DNA from: Opitutales bacterium UBA2995
GTDB lineage: Bacteria > Verrucomicrobiota > Verrucomicrobiia > Opitutales > UBA2995
Direction: 5' to 3'
Assembly (NCBI GenBank): GCA_002346535.1
Contig: DDZZ01000051.1
Span: 823 to 50,572, forward strand
Length of the DNA: 49,750 bases
Positions 6,962 through 16,525 of this stretch are shown here, piece by piece. Positions within the stretch are counted from its first letter, which is position 1; every line of letters begins with the position of its first letter. Both the position numbers and the translations under genes were made by a program. The notes under the pieces were generated by a model. It searched no databases. It saw nothing but the letters and a program-made list of their open reading frames with translations, and was not told the DNA's origin.

Positions 6962-9198
6962 ACCAGATTGACCGGATTCACGTCGAACACGTCGATGACG
7001 TCTTCCGGCATCGGGAAGTCCTCGCGCAGTTGCAACAAGACTGGCATCGTTTTGGATACATTCTTGGTGAAATACCAAATTTGATACCGATAATAATCTT
7101 TGATCTTTTCAATGGGTGCCGGAACAGGGCCCCTTATTTCCAGCCAATTAAGGTCAGATTTTTCTAGGTGCTTCACCCATTGCTCTGCAAAGAATTCCAC
7201 CTTTTGCGGATTCATTCCCCGGAAAAGGTGATGAATCAGGTTACGGTAAGGCGGATACTCGTGCTCTTTGCGTGTCTGTAGCTCATCCTCCAAAAATCCA
7301 TGGAAGTCTTCACGCCTAGCATATTGTATCGGCCCAACATGCGGAGTGAAAGATTGAACGATTACCTCACCAGACAAGTCGCCACGGCCAGCCCTACCCG
7401 CAACCTGGACCAATAGCTGAAATGTCCGCTCGTGAGCCCTGAAGTCAGGAACGTGCATCGATAAATCGGCGTCGATAAGCCCGACCAACGTAACGTTCGG
7501 AAAGTCCAGCCCTTTGGCGATCATTTGGGTGCCAACCAGGATATCAATTTTTCCCATTCGGAAATCGCCAAGAATTTTTCGAAAAAGATTCTTCTTTTGC
7601 ATGGTATCCGCATCAATCCGCACAACAGTAGCCTGGGGTAATGCCTGTTTGACCACATCTTCCACCTTCTGCGTACCGGTACCTTTCCATTTAACCTTGG
7701 CAGATCGGCACTCAGGACAACGATTGTAAGCTTCGTGTTCGTGCCCACATAGATGGCAAACCAGCTTGTTGAATTTGCGATGGAAAGTCATGGGTATGCT
7801 GCAATGCCGGCACATGGCCACCCAGCCGCATTCAGGACATATCATGCTTCGCGAATAGCCACGGCGATTGATAAAAAGGATGGATTGTTCTCTTCTTTTC
7901 AATCGGTCGCGCAAGTGGTTTACCAAAATCCGCGATAAGGTGACCGCTCCTTTCTGGCTAATAAATTCCTGCCGCATATCAACGACATGCACTGTCGGCA
8001 TCATCCGGTTGTCCACACGTTTGAAAAGACGATCCGATAGGTATTTTTTTGTGGATACGTTATAGAGCGACTCCAGTGAAGGAGTGGCCGAACCAAGCAC
8101 GCAAACCGCGTTGCATAGCTTGGCACGAAAGACCGCAACATCTCGTGCATGGTATCGCGGTGTCTCTTCCTGCTTGTAGGCCGGTTCATGCTCTTCATCA
8201 ACTATGATCAGGCCTACATTGTCCAATGGAGCAAACAAAGCAGAACGTGCGCCCACAACCACCCTGGCCTCACCAGATGCCAAACTGGTCCATGCATCAA
8301 GACGCTCACCGCTACTCAAGTGGCTATGCCAGACAACGGTTTTGAAATCAAAGCGATTGAACCTGGCCCTCAAACGCCCAACGGTTTGTGGAGTGAGAGC
8401 CACTTCTGGTACAAGGAAAATTACATCCTTCCCATCCCGAATGACCGATTCAATCGCCTGGAGATAAACTTCGGTTTTTCCACTACCGGTTACACCGTGG
8501 AGTAAATGAACGTGAAACCGATTAGTCCCAAGACTTTTGCGAACTGACTGAACGCACCTCTCCTGTTCCATTGTCAGTTGGAATGATTGATCATCAATCT
8601 CCTCCACCTCGGAAAAGTCGTCATCGTAGGCGAGCCGTTCCACAACCTCGCTCACCTCCTTAACAAGTCCCTTCTCAATCAGTCCGTTAAGAACCGAGGA
8701 AGAGATTTTCAGCCTTTTCTCAACAAGACTCTTTTTTAGCGGTTTTACCTGGTCTCGCAAAAACTGGTAGGTCAGAGCTTGCTTGCGTGCACGCTTGTTA
8801 AGGGTTTCAAAATCATCTTTGGAAAACTTTCCCGCAAGCATGACCTGTTTTTCCAGTTTTTGCCCCATGCCTTTTCGAACAGCGGCAGGAATGAAAGTTT
8901 CAAGTAATGCCTCAAATCCCGCCCCATAATAATCATGCATCCAATACATCAATTCGGCGGAGTCCAATGTAAGGACCGGATACTCCATAATCTGCTGAGT
9001 AATTTGCTTGAGTTTTCCCGGTGGAAATTGTGCAGCAGAAGAGAACTCCATCACCACACCGAGCTCTTGGCGATTTCGGATTGGAACCCGAACCAGACAA
9101 CCCAGTTTGAGAGTTCCATCAATTGTGGCTGGCACGCGGTAATCTAGCAGTTTTTCAAACCCGCTTATTGGCAATACTCGGACGATGGTGGCTGGCAT
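6958..9198 (-). CDS. priA: Primosomal replication-restart helicase PriA
   Basis: 746 residues, full length. An N-terminal DNA-binding region (1-110) is followed by the helicase core with Walker A GVTGSGKT at 235-242 and a DEEHEPAYKQEETPRYHARD box. The zinc-binding insert has four Cys pairs (CPEC, CRHC, CHLC, CPEC). After it come GTQMIAKGLDFPNV and QVAGRAGRG. PriA reloads the replisome at stalled forks and D-loops in the cytoplasm. The ATG at 9198 is the only start that keeps the conserved N-terminal strand (PATIVRVLPISG). It is divergent from the Fur-like gene, with roughly 60-110 bases between, and convergent with cysE. Confidence 0.97.
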   Translation of the reverse strand: MPATIVRVLPISGFEKLLDYRVPATIDGTLKLGCLVRVPIRNRQELGVVMEFSSAAQFPPGKLKQITQQIMEYPVLTLDSAELMYWMHDYYGAGFEALLETFIPAAVRKGMGQKLEKQVMLAGKFSKDDFETLNKRARKQALTYQFLRDQVKPLKKSLVEKRLKISSSVLNGLIEKGLVKEVSEVVERLAYDDDFSEVEEIDDQSFQLTMEQERCVQSVRKSLGTNRFHVHLLHGVTGSGKTEVYLQAIESVIRDGKDVIFLVPEVALTPQTVGRLRARFNRFDFKTVVWHSHLSSGERLDAWTSLASGEARVVVGARSALFAPLDNVGLIIVDEEHEPAYKQEETPRYHARDVAVFRAKLCNAVCVLGSATPSLESLYNVSTKKYLSDRLFKRVDNRMMPTVHVVDMRQEFISQKGAVTLSRILVNHLRDRLKRREQSILFINRRGYSRSMICPECGWVAMCRHCSIPMTFHRKFNKLVCHLCGHEHEAYNRCPECRSAKVKWKGTGTQKVEDVVKQALPQATVVRIDADTMQKKNLFRKILGDFRMGKIDILVGTQMIAKGLDFPNVTLVGLIDADLSMHVPDFRAHERTFQLLVQVAGRAGRGDLSGEVIVQSFTPHVGPIQYARREDFHGFLEDELQTRKEHEYPPYRNLIHHLFRGMNPQKVEFFAEQWVKHLEKSDLNWLEIRGPVPAPIEKIKDYYRYQIWYFTKNVSKTMPVLLQLREDFPMPEDVIDVFDVNPVNLV

Positions 9199-9307
9199 AG
9201 GACAAGACCAATTTCAAAATGGTCGACAGATCAATCATTGACGAAAACCACATTGCTTGCTTGTATTCAATAGTCTAGGGAAATTCCTTAACACGGCTTT
9301 TGCTACA

Positions 9308-9793
9308 GTGGAGATTCAATCCAACAGTGGAAATTTTAGAGAGCATTTGGCACAACAAGGGCTCCGCGTTACCAACCAACGGTTGGCTATTTTTGGTGCG
9401 GCCTTAGATTCGGAAGACCACTTCACAGCGGAAGATCTGCTCGAAAGGGTGCACAAAATAGACCACACCATCAGCCGTGCCACTGTGTATCGCACTTTGC
9501 CAATCTTGACCGAGAGCAACCTCGTCCGCGAAGTTGATATAGGGAAGGATTATAAATTTTATTATACCCCAAGAGGCGAGGAACCGACCCAAGCTCAGGT
9601 TATATGCACCGACTGCGAAAAAATCTTTGAAATGGATGCGCCGTTTCTGGAGTGGTATGGTCAATCAGTGGCCAAAAAGCTGGGCCTTGCGGTGGATTCT
9701 CAAAGATTGCAGGTCTCCGCCTCCTGTGAAAACCTTAAGCGGGAAGGTAGCTGCGAAAATTGCACCACTGAACAGTTAGTGCAAAGCCTATGA
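9308..9793 (+). CDS. Fur-family transcriptional regulator lacking the usual metal-sensing histidines
   Basis: 161 residues from a GTG at 9308, chosen because it leaves the short N-terminus normal for the family; the frame is open from a TTG at 9257. The winged helix (about 15-80) has the family signature RVTNQRLAIF, HFTAEDLLERV and SRATVYRTLPIL. The structural zinc site looks intact: CTDC at 100-103 and Cys pairs at 140 and 149/152. The regulatory site does not. The HHHDHLICxxC segment of Fur is TQAQVICTDC here, and the later DHRLEL-type histidine is SQRLQV, leaving only His38 of that site. Fur proteins normally repress iron, zinc or peroxide genes when metallated. This one may sense something else or be constitutively DNA-bound; that is inference. 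Its stop overlaps the start of the TPR gene. Confidence 0.85.
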   Translation: MEIQSNSGNFREHLAQQGLRVTNQRLAIFGAALDSEDHFTAEDLLERVHKIDHTISRATVYRTLPILTESNLVREVDIGKDYKFYYTPRGEEPTQAQVICTDCEKIFEMDAPFLEWYGQSVAKKLGLAVDSQRLQVSASCENLKREGSCENCTTEQLVQSL

Positions 9794-10152
9794 GTGACAA
9801 CCACGATTTTGAGATCTCCTTTTACGAAAGCATCCTCAAAAAAGAGCCCAAATTCGTTGAGGCCATCGAAATTCTTGGTGAGCTTTATACAAATGCCGGC
9901 CGCGTAGAAGACGGTTTGAAAATGGACCGTAAGATGGTCCGATTGAAACCGGACAGCCCGGTGGTCCATTATAATCTGGCTTGCAGTCTGGCTCTTAAGC
10001 GTCGGTACAAAGAAGCCCTCGAGGCACTCGGGCATGCCGTTGATATCGGATACAAGGACCTTGATTGGATGCTCGAAGATCCGGACCTAGAAAACCTGCG
10101 AAATCAACCCGGTTTCCAGCACCTGATCAAACACCTGAAGGAAGCCTCCTGA
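9790..10152 (+). CDS. Small TPR-repeat protein
   Basis: 120 residues starting at an ATGA overlap with the stop of the Fur-family gene, so the two are very likely translationally coupled. The sequence contains about two and a half tetratricopeptide repeats: FVEAIEILGELYTNAGRVED (about 21-40), VVHYNLACSLALKRRYKEAL (about 58-77) and a capping helix pair at the end (NLRNQPGFQHLIKHLKE). No signal peptide or membrane segment, so it is probably cytoplasmic. TPRs bind protein partners; the coupling suggests a link to the regulator or simple co-expression. The same layout of a TPR tail ending in LRNxPGFQxL is common in verrucomicrobial and other bacterial small TPR proteins. No enzymatic motif. Confidence 0.85.
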   Translation: MSDNHDFEISFYESILKKEPKFVEAIEILGELYTNAGRVEDGLKMDRKMVRLKPDSPVVHYNLACSLALKRRYKEALEALGHAVDIGYKDLDWMLEDPDLENLRNQPGFQHLIKHLKEAS

Positions 10153-10220
10153 TCCGGACTAAAACTTTAATTTTTGATTCCAACTGATTTTAGCTCCTGT
10201 TACTAAACCATATATTGCAC

Positions 10221-11204
10221 ATGCCGGAAGTTTTAGATTATCAGCCGCTTATAATATCCTCAAAGGGGTTTGAGGAGGAACCACTTACGACAGTTCAGCA
10301 GGAAATTCTGGACCTCAAAAAAGAAAAAAACGCAATCATACTAGCTCATAACTATCAAGTGGACGCAATTCAACGAATTGCAGATTATGTGGGTGATTCA
10401 CTCGGCCTTTCCTATAAAGCCTCGGAGGCAGATGCAGATGTAATTCTTTTTTGCGGAGTTCACTTCATGGCGGAAACGGCTAAAATAGTGAATCCGGATA
10501 AAACGGTGATCTTGCCGGATCTGGAAGCCGGCTGTTCTTTATCTGATTCCTGCCCTGCGGAAAAACTGGCTGCTTACAAAGAAGCCAATCCTGGAACTTA
10601 CGTGGTCGCATACATCAATTGTTCAGCTGGTGTAAAGGCCTTGAGTGACGTCATCTGCACAAGTGGTAACGCCGCCGAGATTGTGCAGCGAATTCCTAAG
10701 GATAAAGATATACTTTTCGTACCCGATCAAAACCTCGGACAATGGGTGGCGAAACAAACGTCCCGCAAATTAAAACTCTGGCCGGGATGTTGTTATGCCC
10801 ACGTGCTTTTTACCGTTCAATCTTTGGAAAAATTGCGGGCAAAGTTTCCAGGTGCCCCAATCGTTGCTCACCCGGAATGTATAGAAACGGTGCGGGATTT
10901 AGCAGACGAGGTGTGCAGCACGGAAAAAATGCTTGGTTTTTGTAAGAACACCCAGTCGGAGGATATAATTGTGGTGACCGAATCCGGTATGCTGAACCGG
11001 TTAAGGAGAGAAATATCGGGGAAAAATTTTATTGCTGGGCCGACAGATACCTGCGCCTGCAATGACTGTCGATTCATGAAGATGAACACGGTCGAAAAAA
11101 TGCGAGACGCTCTGAAATACCTGTCGCCGGAAATTGAACTAAAAGAGTCAATCCGCCAAAAGGCCTTTGTACCGATCAAGCGTATGCTGGATTGGAGTCG
11201 GTGA
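10221..11204 (+). CDS. nadA: Quinolinate synthase A
   Basis: 327 residues from the ATG at 10221; a TTG two codons upstream is possible but less likely. Condenses iminoaspartate with dihydroxyacetone phosphate to give quinolinate in de novo NAD synthesis. Diagnostic segments: AIILAHNYQVDAIQRIADYVGDS, FCGVHFMAETAKI, VILPDLEAGCSLSDSC, YINCSAGVKALSD, the cluster cysteine in WPGCCYAH, and CACNDCRFMKMNT near the C-terminus. These supply the three Cys ligands of the oxygen-sensitive [4Fe-4S] cluster. The His in AHNYQ and the two Ser residues that bind substrate phosphate are present. No nadB or nadC is adjacent. It follows the TPR gene by about 70 bases in the same direction. Confidence 0.97.
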   Translation: MPEVLDYQPLIISSKGFEEEPLTTVQQEILDLKKEKNAIILAHNYQVDAIQRIADYVGDSLGLSYKASEADADVILFCGVHFMAETAKIVNPDKTVILPDLEAGCSLSDSCPAEKLAAYKEANPGTYVVAYINCSAGVKALSDVICTSGNAAEIVQRIPKDKDILFVPDQNLGQWVAKQTSRKLKLWPGCCYAHVLFTVQSLEKLRAKFPGAPIVAHPECIETVRDLADEVCSTEKMLGFCKNTQSEDIIVVTESGMLNRLRREISGKNFIAGPTDTCACNDCRFMKMNTVEKMRDALKYLSPEIELKESIRQKAFVPIKRMLDWSR

Positions 11205-11267
11205 TAACCACCCTTCCAGAAAATAAGTGTGGCACAAACTGCCACATTTTCTAAGGGGTATCACTCA

Positions 11268-12479
11268 ATGTCATTCCCAACAGAAATAATACAAAAAACC
11301 TTTTTTTGGGATCGAGTCCGTGGTGCAGCCCAAGGAGTTCTGGAAACCGGCTATACCGGATTAGCGCTTATTATTGCTATCGAAGTATTTCAGGCTCCGA
11401 ACACCGTTAAAAGTTTGATCGCCGCCGCTAATCCTAGTGGTCTCATATTAACTCCGCTCACCTTAGGGATCTTTGCCTGGATCAGCAAACCAGCAGGAAA
11501 GATTGCCAGGATATTAATGATTGGTGCTGGAATCGCATTTCTAACTGCAGGGTTAACGAGCAACTTAAATGTCTACCTGATTATGCTAATAGTGGCCGGC
11601 ATACTCGGCACTCAAATGATTCCCTTGCTGACCCACATTTATGCGGAAAATTATCCACCGAACAAAAGAGGAACTTATCTATCCTTAAGTTTCAGGTATT
11701 CGGTGGTTTCCGCACTTCTTTTCAGTATAATATTTGGCCACCTGCTAGATCTCGATACCGCCTACTACACAATAATTTTGGGCAGCCTTTCGCTGGCCTG
11801 CGTGATTTCCGGAATTTCAGTGGGAAACATTCCCACAACCGAGGTTCCCGAAAAATCTAACCGCAATCCTCTCCGCAATATGAGCTATGCCATAAGAGAC
11901 TGGAAATTCGGTATTATGCTCTTCAGTTGGATGTTTTCCGGTCTTGGAAACCTGATGGTCATGCCTTTGAGGTTCGAGTATCTGCTGCAACCTGAATATG
12001 GTATTGAAGCAAGTAATCTGCTAGTGGCGTGGATTACTCTGGCAATTCCCGCGATCTGCAGATTTTTGTCCGCCAAGTTTTGGGGACGGCTCTTTGACGA
12101 CATTGATTTTATGATCTTAAGAACGCTCCTCAATGCGATGCAAATGATATCCATTCTTTTGTTTTTTAAGACCACTAACATTTGGGCATTGGGGGTTCTA
12201 ACAGCACTTAATGGGTTTGCAATGGGTGGAGGAAACCTGTCATGGAGCTTGTGGGTTACGAAGTTTGCTCCCAAAGAGCTGACCGCTGCCTATATGAGTG
12301 TGCACACTTTTCTAACCGGCATCAGGGGATCAATTGCACCATTTTTTGGGTTCTTTCTCTTAACAGCCTATGGAGCAGTAGTCGCCGGAAGTGTAGCGGC
12401 AATTATGATATTGTTTTCCATCGTTCTGATATTGTTTCTATTTTTTTCCCTTAGGAAAAGACAGGCTCATGATACCTAG
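11268..12479 (+). CDS. Major facilitator superfamily transporter
   Basis: About 403 residues from the ATG at 11268, which has an AAGGGG ribosome-binding site about ten bases upstream; a GTG at 11229 would add 13 unlikely residues. Around 11-12 hydrophobic helices are spread over the length, with a cytoplasmic charged loop in the middle (NIPTTEVPEKSNRNPLRN, near residue 200) that splits the two six-helix bundles. An MFS-type loop motif appears as FLSAKFWGRLFDDID after helix 8. Substrate cannot be told from sequence. It follows nadA by about 60 bases in the same direction, but I see no functional link. Inner membrane. Confidence 0.82.
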   Translation: MSFPTEIIQKTFFWDRVRGAAQGVLETGYTGLALIIAIEVFQAPNTVKSLIAAANPSGLILTPLTLGIFAWISKPAGKIARILMIGAGIAFLTAGLTSNLNVYLIMLIVAGILGTQMIPLLTHIYAENYPPNKRGTYLSLSFRYSVVSALLFSIIFGHLLDLDTAYYTIILGSLSLACVISGISVGNIPTTEVPEKSNRNPLRNMSYAIRDWKFGIMLFSWMFSGLGNLMVMPLRFEYLLQPEYGIEASNLLVAWITLAIPAICRFLSAKFWGRLFDDIDFMILRTLLNAMQMISILLFFKTTNIWALGVLTALNGFAMGGGNLSWSLWVTKFAPKELTAAYMSVHTFLTGIRGSIAPFFGFFLLTAYGAVVAGSVAAIMILFSIVLILFLFFSLRKRQAHDT

Positions 12480-12498
12480 AGCATTTGTCGCGGCACGA

Positions 12499-13512
12499 TC
12501 ATCGGTACCCGAACAACAGCTGCAGAATAGTTTGAAGCCCCGGACCAGGGACCGCTTTTCCGCTTCGAAACCGAATCAAATTTCGGCAAGCTCCACTGGA
12601 AATCATTTCTTTATCAAACTGCTTTAGCGATAAAGCGCCTTCCTTCACTCGACCACTTCTGGAAACGAGGGGAGTCCATTGTTTGGGTGCACCGTACCAG
12701 GTAAAATCAATACGCCATCCGGCAAGGCCGATCTGAGGGATTTCGCCTTTTACCAGCCCGGGGTAACGTTGCACAAAGTTCGGTATTCGTTTAGTGGACA
12801 CTAGGATACTGAATGCGGTCTTTTCCGACTGAAAGACATTTGCTACCCGATCTTCGAGATTCCATTGAGTCTGTTCGAAAAAAGAGACGGGGTCCAATCC
12901 AACCAAATTCATGCCGTTGAATAAACCGTGGTCATTCTTTTCTTCGAAGTCTTTCCAGTCATACCAGTTCTGAAAGAAGTCCGTCCATCGCAGACAAACT
13001 TCAAAATGGAGATGAGCCCTATCTTTGGGAATCGTGTAAGAGGCAGACCGTCCCATGATCCCGATTGTTTCTCCTCTCCTCACCCGAGATCCCGCAATGA
13101 TTCTGGTTTCAATTGAGCTCAAATGGGCATACAGTGTCATAAAAACCAGTTGCCCATCAAAATGCTCAAGGAGCACATAACGGCCGTAGCTAGATCTCCC
13201 GGGATTAGCATTTGTGTAGACTACTTTCCCCGGCAGCACGGACCGGACCACATCCCGGGCCTCGCCTTTCCTGTCCCTGGAAAAAGATTTCAAATCTATA
13301 CCTTCATGAAATTGCCTGCCGTCCGATCGGACACAGCCAAAATTTCCCGACTGAATTTCTTTCGATTCTGTAGGCTGAAGGAGTGCGATAAATGATTCCT
13401 GCATATCCACTGGAAGATGTTCTGTGGGCCAGACGACCTCCAGGGCAGCATGCGATGCCAATGTCCCATAAACGAGCAAGGCAAATTCCAGAATAGATCG
13501 CGTATAAGGCAT
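12499..13512 (-). CDS. Secreted M23-family metallopeptidase
   Basis: 337 residues. The N-terminus MPYTRSILEFALLVYGTLASHA is a probable signal peptide. The LytM/M23 domain (about 60-180) contains the zinc motif HxxxD in FHEGIDLKS, the YAHLSS segment and HxH in RAHLHFEV, with a GxVVYT core strand. M23 enzymes cut peptide cross-links in peptidoglycan, or act as inactive activators when ligands are lost; here all zinc ligands are present. The C-terminal 150 residues are an additional beta-rich region of unknown role. It begins one base after the uvrA stop and is probably co-transcribed with uvrA, an association I cannot explain functionally. Confidence 0.88.
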   Translation of the reverse strand: MPYTRSILEFALLVYGTLASHAALEVVWPTEHLPVDMQESFIALLQPTESKEIQSGNFGCVRSDGRQFHEGIDLKSFSRDRKGEARDVVRSVLPGKVVYTNANPGRSSYGRYVLLEHFDGQLVFMTLYAHLSSIETRIIAGSRVRRGETIGIMGRSASYTIPKDRAHLHFEVCLRWTDFFQNWYDWKDFEEKNDHGLFNGMNLVGLDPVSFFEQTQWNLEDRVANVFQSEKTAFSILVSTKRIPNFVQRYPGLVKGEIPQIGLAGWRIDFTWYGAPKQWTPLVSRSGRVKEGALSLKQFDKEMISSGACRNLIRFRSGKAVPGPGLQTILQLLFGYR

Positions 13513-13513
13513 C

Positions 13514-16378
13514 TTAAGGATTCTTACCTGAACCTACCAACATTTGGGCAGTGAGCGAGTCCTTACTTTGCTCCAAACCAGACCTAGGACCGGAATACAA
13601 CAACCGACCTCCATGATCTCCACCACCCGGCCCTAAATCGACCACCCAATCGGCCAGATTAATCACATCTAGATTATGTTCGATGATGATAACGGTGTTC
13701 CCGCTTTCCCTTAATCGAAATAGCAAATCCATCAATAGTTGGATGTCGATCCAATGGAGTCCTGTGGTCGGTTCATCCAGAATATATAGGGAAGCTCCCT
13801 GCTCCTTTCGGCTCAATTCCAAAGACAACTTAATGCGCTGGGCCTCGCCTCCAGAAAGAGTGGTCGCCTGCTGCCCTATGTGAATGTAACCCAAACCAAC
13901 CGCATCGAGCGTCTCCAACTTACGGAAAACTTTGGGAAAGTTCTTAAACACCGTCAGTGCTTCTCGAACAGTCATATTCAAAATATCCGCAATAGTAAAT
14001 CCTTTGTAGCGAACCTCCAATGTCTCACGGTTGTAACGCTGTCCTCGGCAACTCGGACATTCGACGTAAGTATCAGCCAAAAACTGCATGTCCAACTTTA
14101 TCACACCGGCGCCTTGACATCGCTCGCACCGGCCACCGGGAACATTAAAACTAAATCGTCCCGGCTTGTATCCTCGAACCTTGGACAATGGACATTGAGC
14201 AAAGACCTGCCTCAACAGGTCGAATAATTTGACATAGGTTGCAGGATTGGAGCGGGGAGACCGACCGATGGGTGACTGATCCACCCGTACAACCTGGCTA
14301 AAATTTTCTAGCCCCGAAATGCATTTGTGTTTTCCGGGTATGGTTTTTGCACGATTCAAAGTAAAGGCAGCCGCGTTGGCCAATATATCATTTACCAAAG
14401 TCGACTTTCCGGAACCAGAGACGCCCGTGACGCAGGATAACAAACCGACAGGAAAAGGCACATCGATGTTATCAAGATTGTGTTCGGTGGCTTTGTGAAT
14501 CTCCAGGAAGCGGTCATCTGCAACCCTGGTGGGGAAGTTTTTTCCAACCTTCAGCTTACCGCCGAGATAGGGACCCGTGCGCGAAGTTTTAGAAACAATA
14601 CATTCCGGGAGACTTCCGATAAAAACTATGTTTCCACCCTCGATTCCCGCACCCGGTCCGAGTTCGATCAGGGTATCGGCGGTTTTCATCATTTCCTCAT
14701 CGTGCTCAACCACCACCACGACGTTTCCACGGTCACGAAGATCCTGGAGTGTATGAATAAGCTTCCGATTGTCATAGGCATGTAATCCGATGGAAGGTTC
14801 ATCCAGAACGTATATTACACCGACAAGTCCCATTCCCAATTGTGTAGCGAGTCGGACGCGTTGCGCTTCGCCTCCACTCAATGAACTGTATTCCCGATCC
14901 AGATTCAGGTAACCGAGTCCGACTTCATCGATGAATCCAAGGCGCTGATGAATGCCCGATACGACTTCTTCAAATTGTTTCAATTCTTGCCAGGCCTCAA
15001 CACGCTCCTCCACCCATTCGTGTGCATTTTCAATAGGCTTGGACATAAATTGATCGAAACCAACTCCATCAATAAAGACATTTCTGGCCAATGCATTCAA
15101 TCGCCGTCCGTTACACGATTCGCAAGTTTGGCTGACCTGATAGGCGACCATTCGTGCTCGATATCCATCACTACTCGATTCCCGAGTGGCCCGCATCAGT
15201 TCAGGTATCACACCTTCAAATACAGCGGGTTTCGGGTTGGCTTTACCTGGCCTGAGCTTGAACAAATAAGTCTTGTCACCCGAACCCCAAAGGATCAGCT
15301 GTTTGATTTCCTCACTCAACTCAGACCAGGGAACTGTGGGATCAAAGGGAACCTGCTCGGCAAGTTGCTTCAAGAGGGCATTGTGCTTGATTGTCATTTT
15401 TCGAGATCCAATTCGCCAGGGTTTCAAAGCACCCTTCCTGACCGATTTTGACGGGTCCGGAACCATTAACTCGGGCACAAATTGCAACGTCTTCCCAAGG
15501 CCTCCACAAGTCTCGCAAGCTCCATCGCGGTGATTGGGTGAAAAGACCCTAGGCCGAATCGGCTCATAAACTTCTCCACAAATTTCGCAGGCAAGGTTTT
15601 GACTCAAAGGCACTTCTCGCCAGGGTTCATCTTCATCGTTCTGAAACAGCATAATAAGCCGGTCCTGCCCTTCCCGAAATGCAAGCTCCAACGAATCGGC
15701 AATTCGACTACGCTGATCTTTACGCAAAACAATGCGGTCAATTACGAGGTCTAGTGAAACCTTGGGAATTCCGCTTGGAACCAAATCCAGGTCATCAATC
15801 GACTTAACCGCTCCATTGATACGGACTCGAGTAAATCCACGTTGCCTGAGCTTGGGGATCTCCTCGCGAATTATTGAAGACCGCTCATCAAGGTAAGGGG
15901 CCAGAATCATGAGGCGTGTCCCTTCCGTCTCGGCAAAAATGGTTTCCAAGCAATCTTCAAGGGTCCGGCGAATAATTTTTCCACCGTCATTGGGACAATG
16001 AGCTTCACCCAGATTACTCCACAAGAGGCGCGCGTAATCTGCTATTTCCGTTACAGAAGCTACGGTAGCCCGGGGATTATTATCGGACCCAGTCCGCTGC
16101 TCAATCGCAATAACAGGGGATAGACCTTTAATATACTCAACCCTGGGCCGCTTGATCTGCTCCAAAAGTTGCCGCGCTTTGACAGAAAGACCGTCGACGT
16201 ACTTCCGGTAACCTTCCGCGTACAGCGTATCAAATGCCAGAGAAGATTTTCCGGATCCACTAACTCCCGTGATAACCACCAGCTGCCCACGAGGAATCGT
16301 GACATCAATGTGCTGCAGATTGTGTTCAGCCGCGCCTTTGATGATGATCGGTGGTAGTTGATAGTTAGAATTGGACAT
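13514..16378 (-). CDS. uvrA: Excinuclease ABC subunit A (UvrA)
   Basis: 954 residues, standard UvrA length. Two ABC ATPase units are present: first Walker A GVSGSGKSSLAFDTLYAEG, first signature SSLSGGEAQRVRLA with DEPSIGLH, second Walker A GVSGSGKSTLVNDIL, second signature TTLSGGEAQRIKLS with DEPTTGLH. Zinc modules: CEICGE...CETCGG in the first half and CERCQGAGVIKLDMQFL...CPSCRG in the second. The UvrB-binding insert (about 130-250) is present. Several normally invariant blocks are altered, for example SDNNPRATVASVTEIADY for SRNPRSTVGTVTEIYDY and KARQLLEQIKRP for YARQFLEQMDKP, so it is a divergent member. Function: lesion recognition in nucleotide excision repair. It is divergent from the glutaredoxin gene across a 147-base region. 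Confidence 0.93.
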   Translation of the reverse strand: MSNSNYQLPPIIIKGAAEHNLQHIDVTIPRGQLVVITGVSGSGKSSLAFDTLYAEGYRKYVDGLSVKARQLLEQIKRPRVEYIKGLSPVIAIEQRTGSDNNPRATVASVTEIADYARLLWSNLGEAHCPNDGGKIIRRTLEDCLETIFAETEGTRLMILAPYLDERSSIIREEIPKLRQRGFTRVRINGAVKSIDDLDLVPSGIPKVSLDLVIDRIVLRKDQRSRIADSLELAFREGQDRLIMLFQNDEDEPWREVPLSQNLACEICGEVYEPIRPRVFSPNHRDGACETCGGLGKTLQFVPELMVPDPSKSVRKGALKPWRIGSRKMTIKHNALLKQLAEQVPFDPTVPWSELSEEIKQLILWGSGDKTYLFKLRPGKANPKPAVFEGVIPELMRATRESSSDGYRARMVAYQVSQTCESCNGRRLNALARNVFIDGVGFDQFMSKPIENAHEWVEERVEAWQELKQFEEVVSGIHQRLGFIDEVGLGYLNLDREYSSLSGGEAQRVRLATQLGMGLVGVIYVLDEPSIGLHAYDNRKLIHTLQDLRDRGNVVVVVEHDEEMMKTADTLIELGPGAGIEGGNIVFIGSLPECIVSKTSRTGPYLGGKLKVGKNFPTRVADDRFLEIHKATEHNLDNIDVPFPVGLLSCVTGVSGSGKSTLVNDILANAAAFTLNRAKTIPGKHKCISGLENFSQVVRVDQSPIGRSPRSNPATYVKLFDLLRQVFAQCPLSKVRGYKPGRFSFNVPGGRCERCQGAGVIKLDMQFLADTYVECPSCRGQRYNRETLEVRYKGFTIADILNMTVREALTVFKNFPKVFRKLETLDAVGLGYIHIGQQATTLSGGEAQRIKLSLELSRKEQGASLYILDEPTTGLHWIDIQLLMDLLFRLRESGNTVIIIEHNLDVINLADWVVDLGPGGGDHGGRLLYSGPRSGLEQSKDSLTAQMLVGSGKNP

Positions 16379-16525
16379 AAATTGAGTCGGCCAGCTGGCT
16401 CGGAACTTTTTCTAAAATGCATACCAAAATTACTTCGACAAGATTCAAGCTTAGTTTGCATTTTGCCAAAACAGACATTAGCTTTTCCCCGTTAATAATC
16501 TATTCATTATAAGGAAATTCAAAAC

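Noticed and set aside
6595..7078. Minus-strand ORFs over the cysE 3' end
   Set aside because: Overlap the well-supported cysE hexapeptide region in the opposite direction and have no family features.
14948..15451. A 167-residue plus-strand ORF inside uvrA
   Set aside because: Antisense shadow without domain similarity or start signals.
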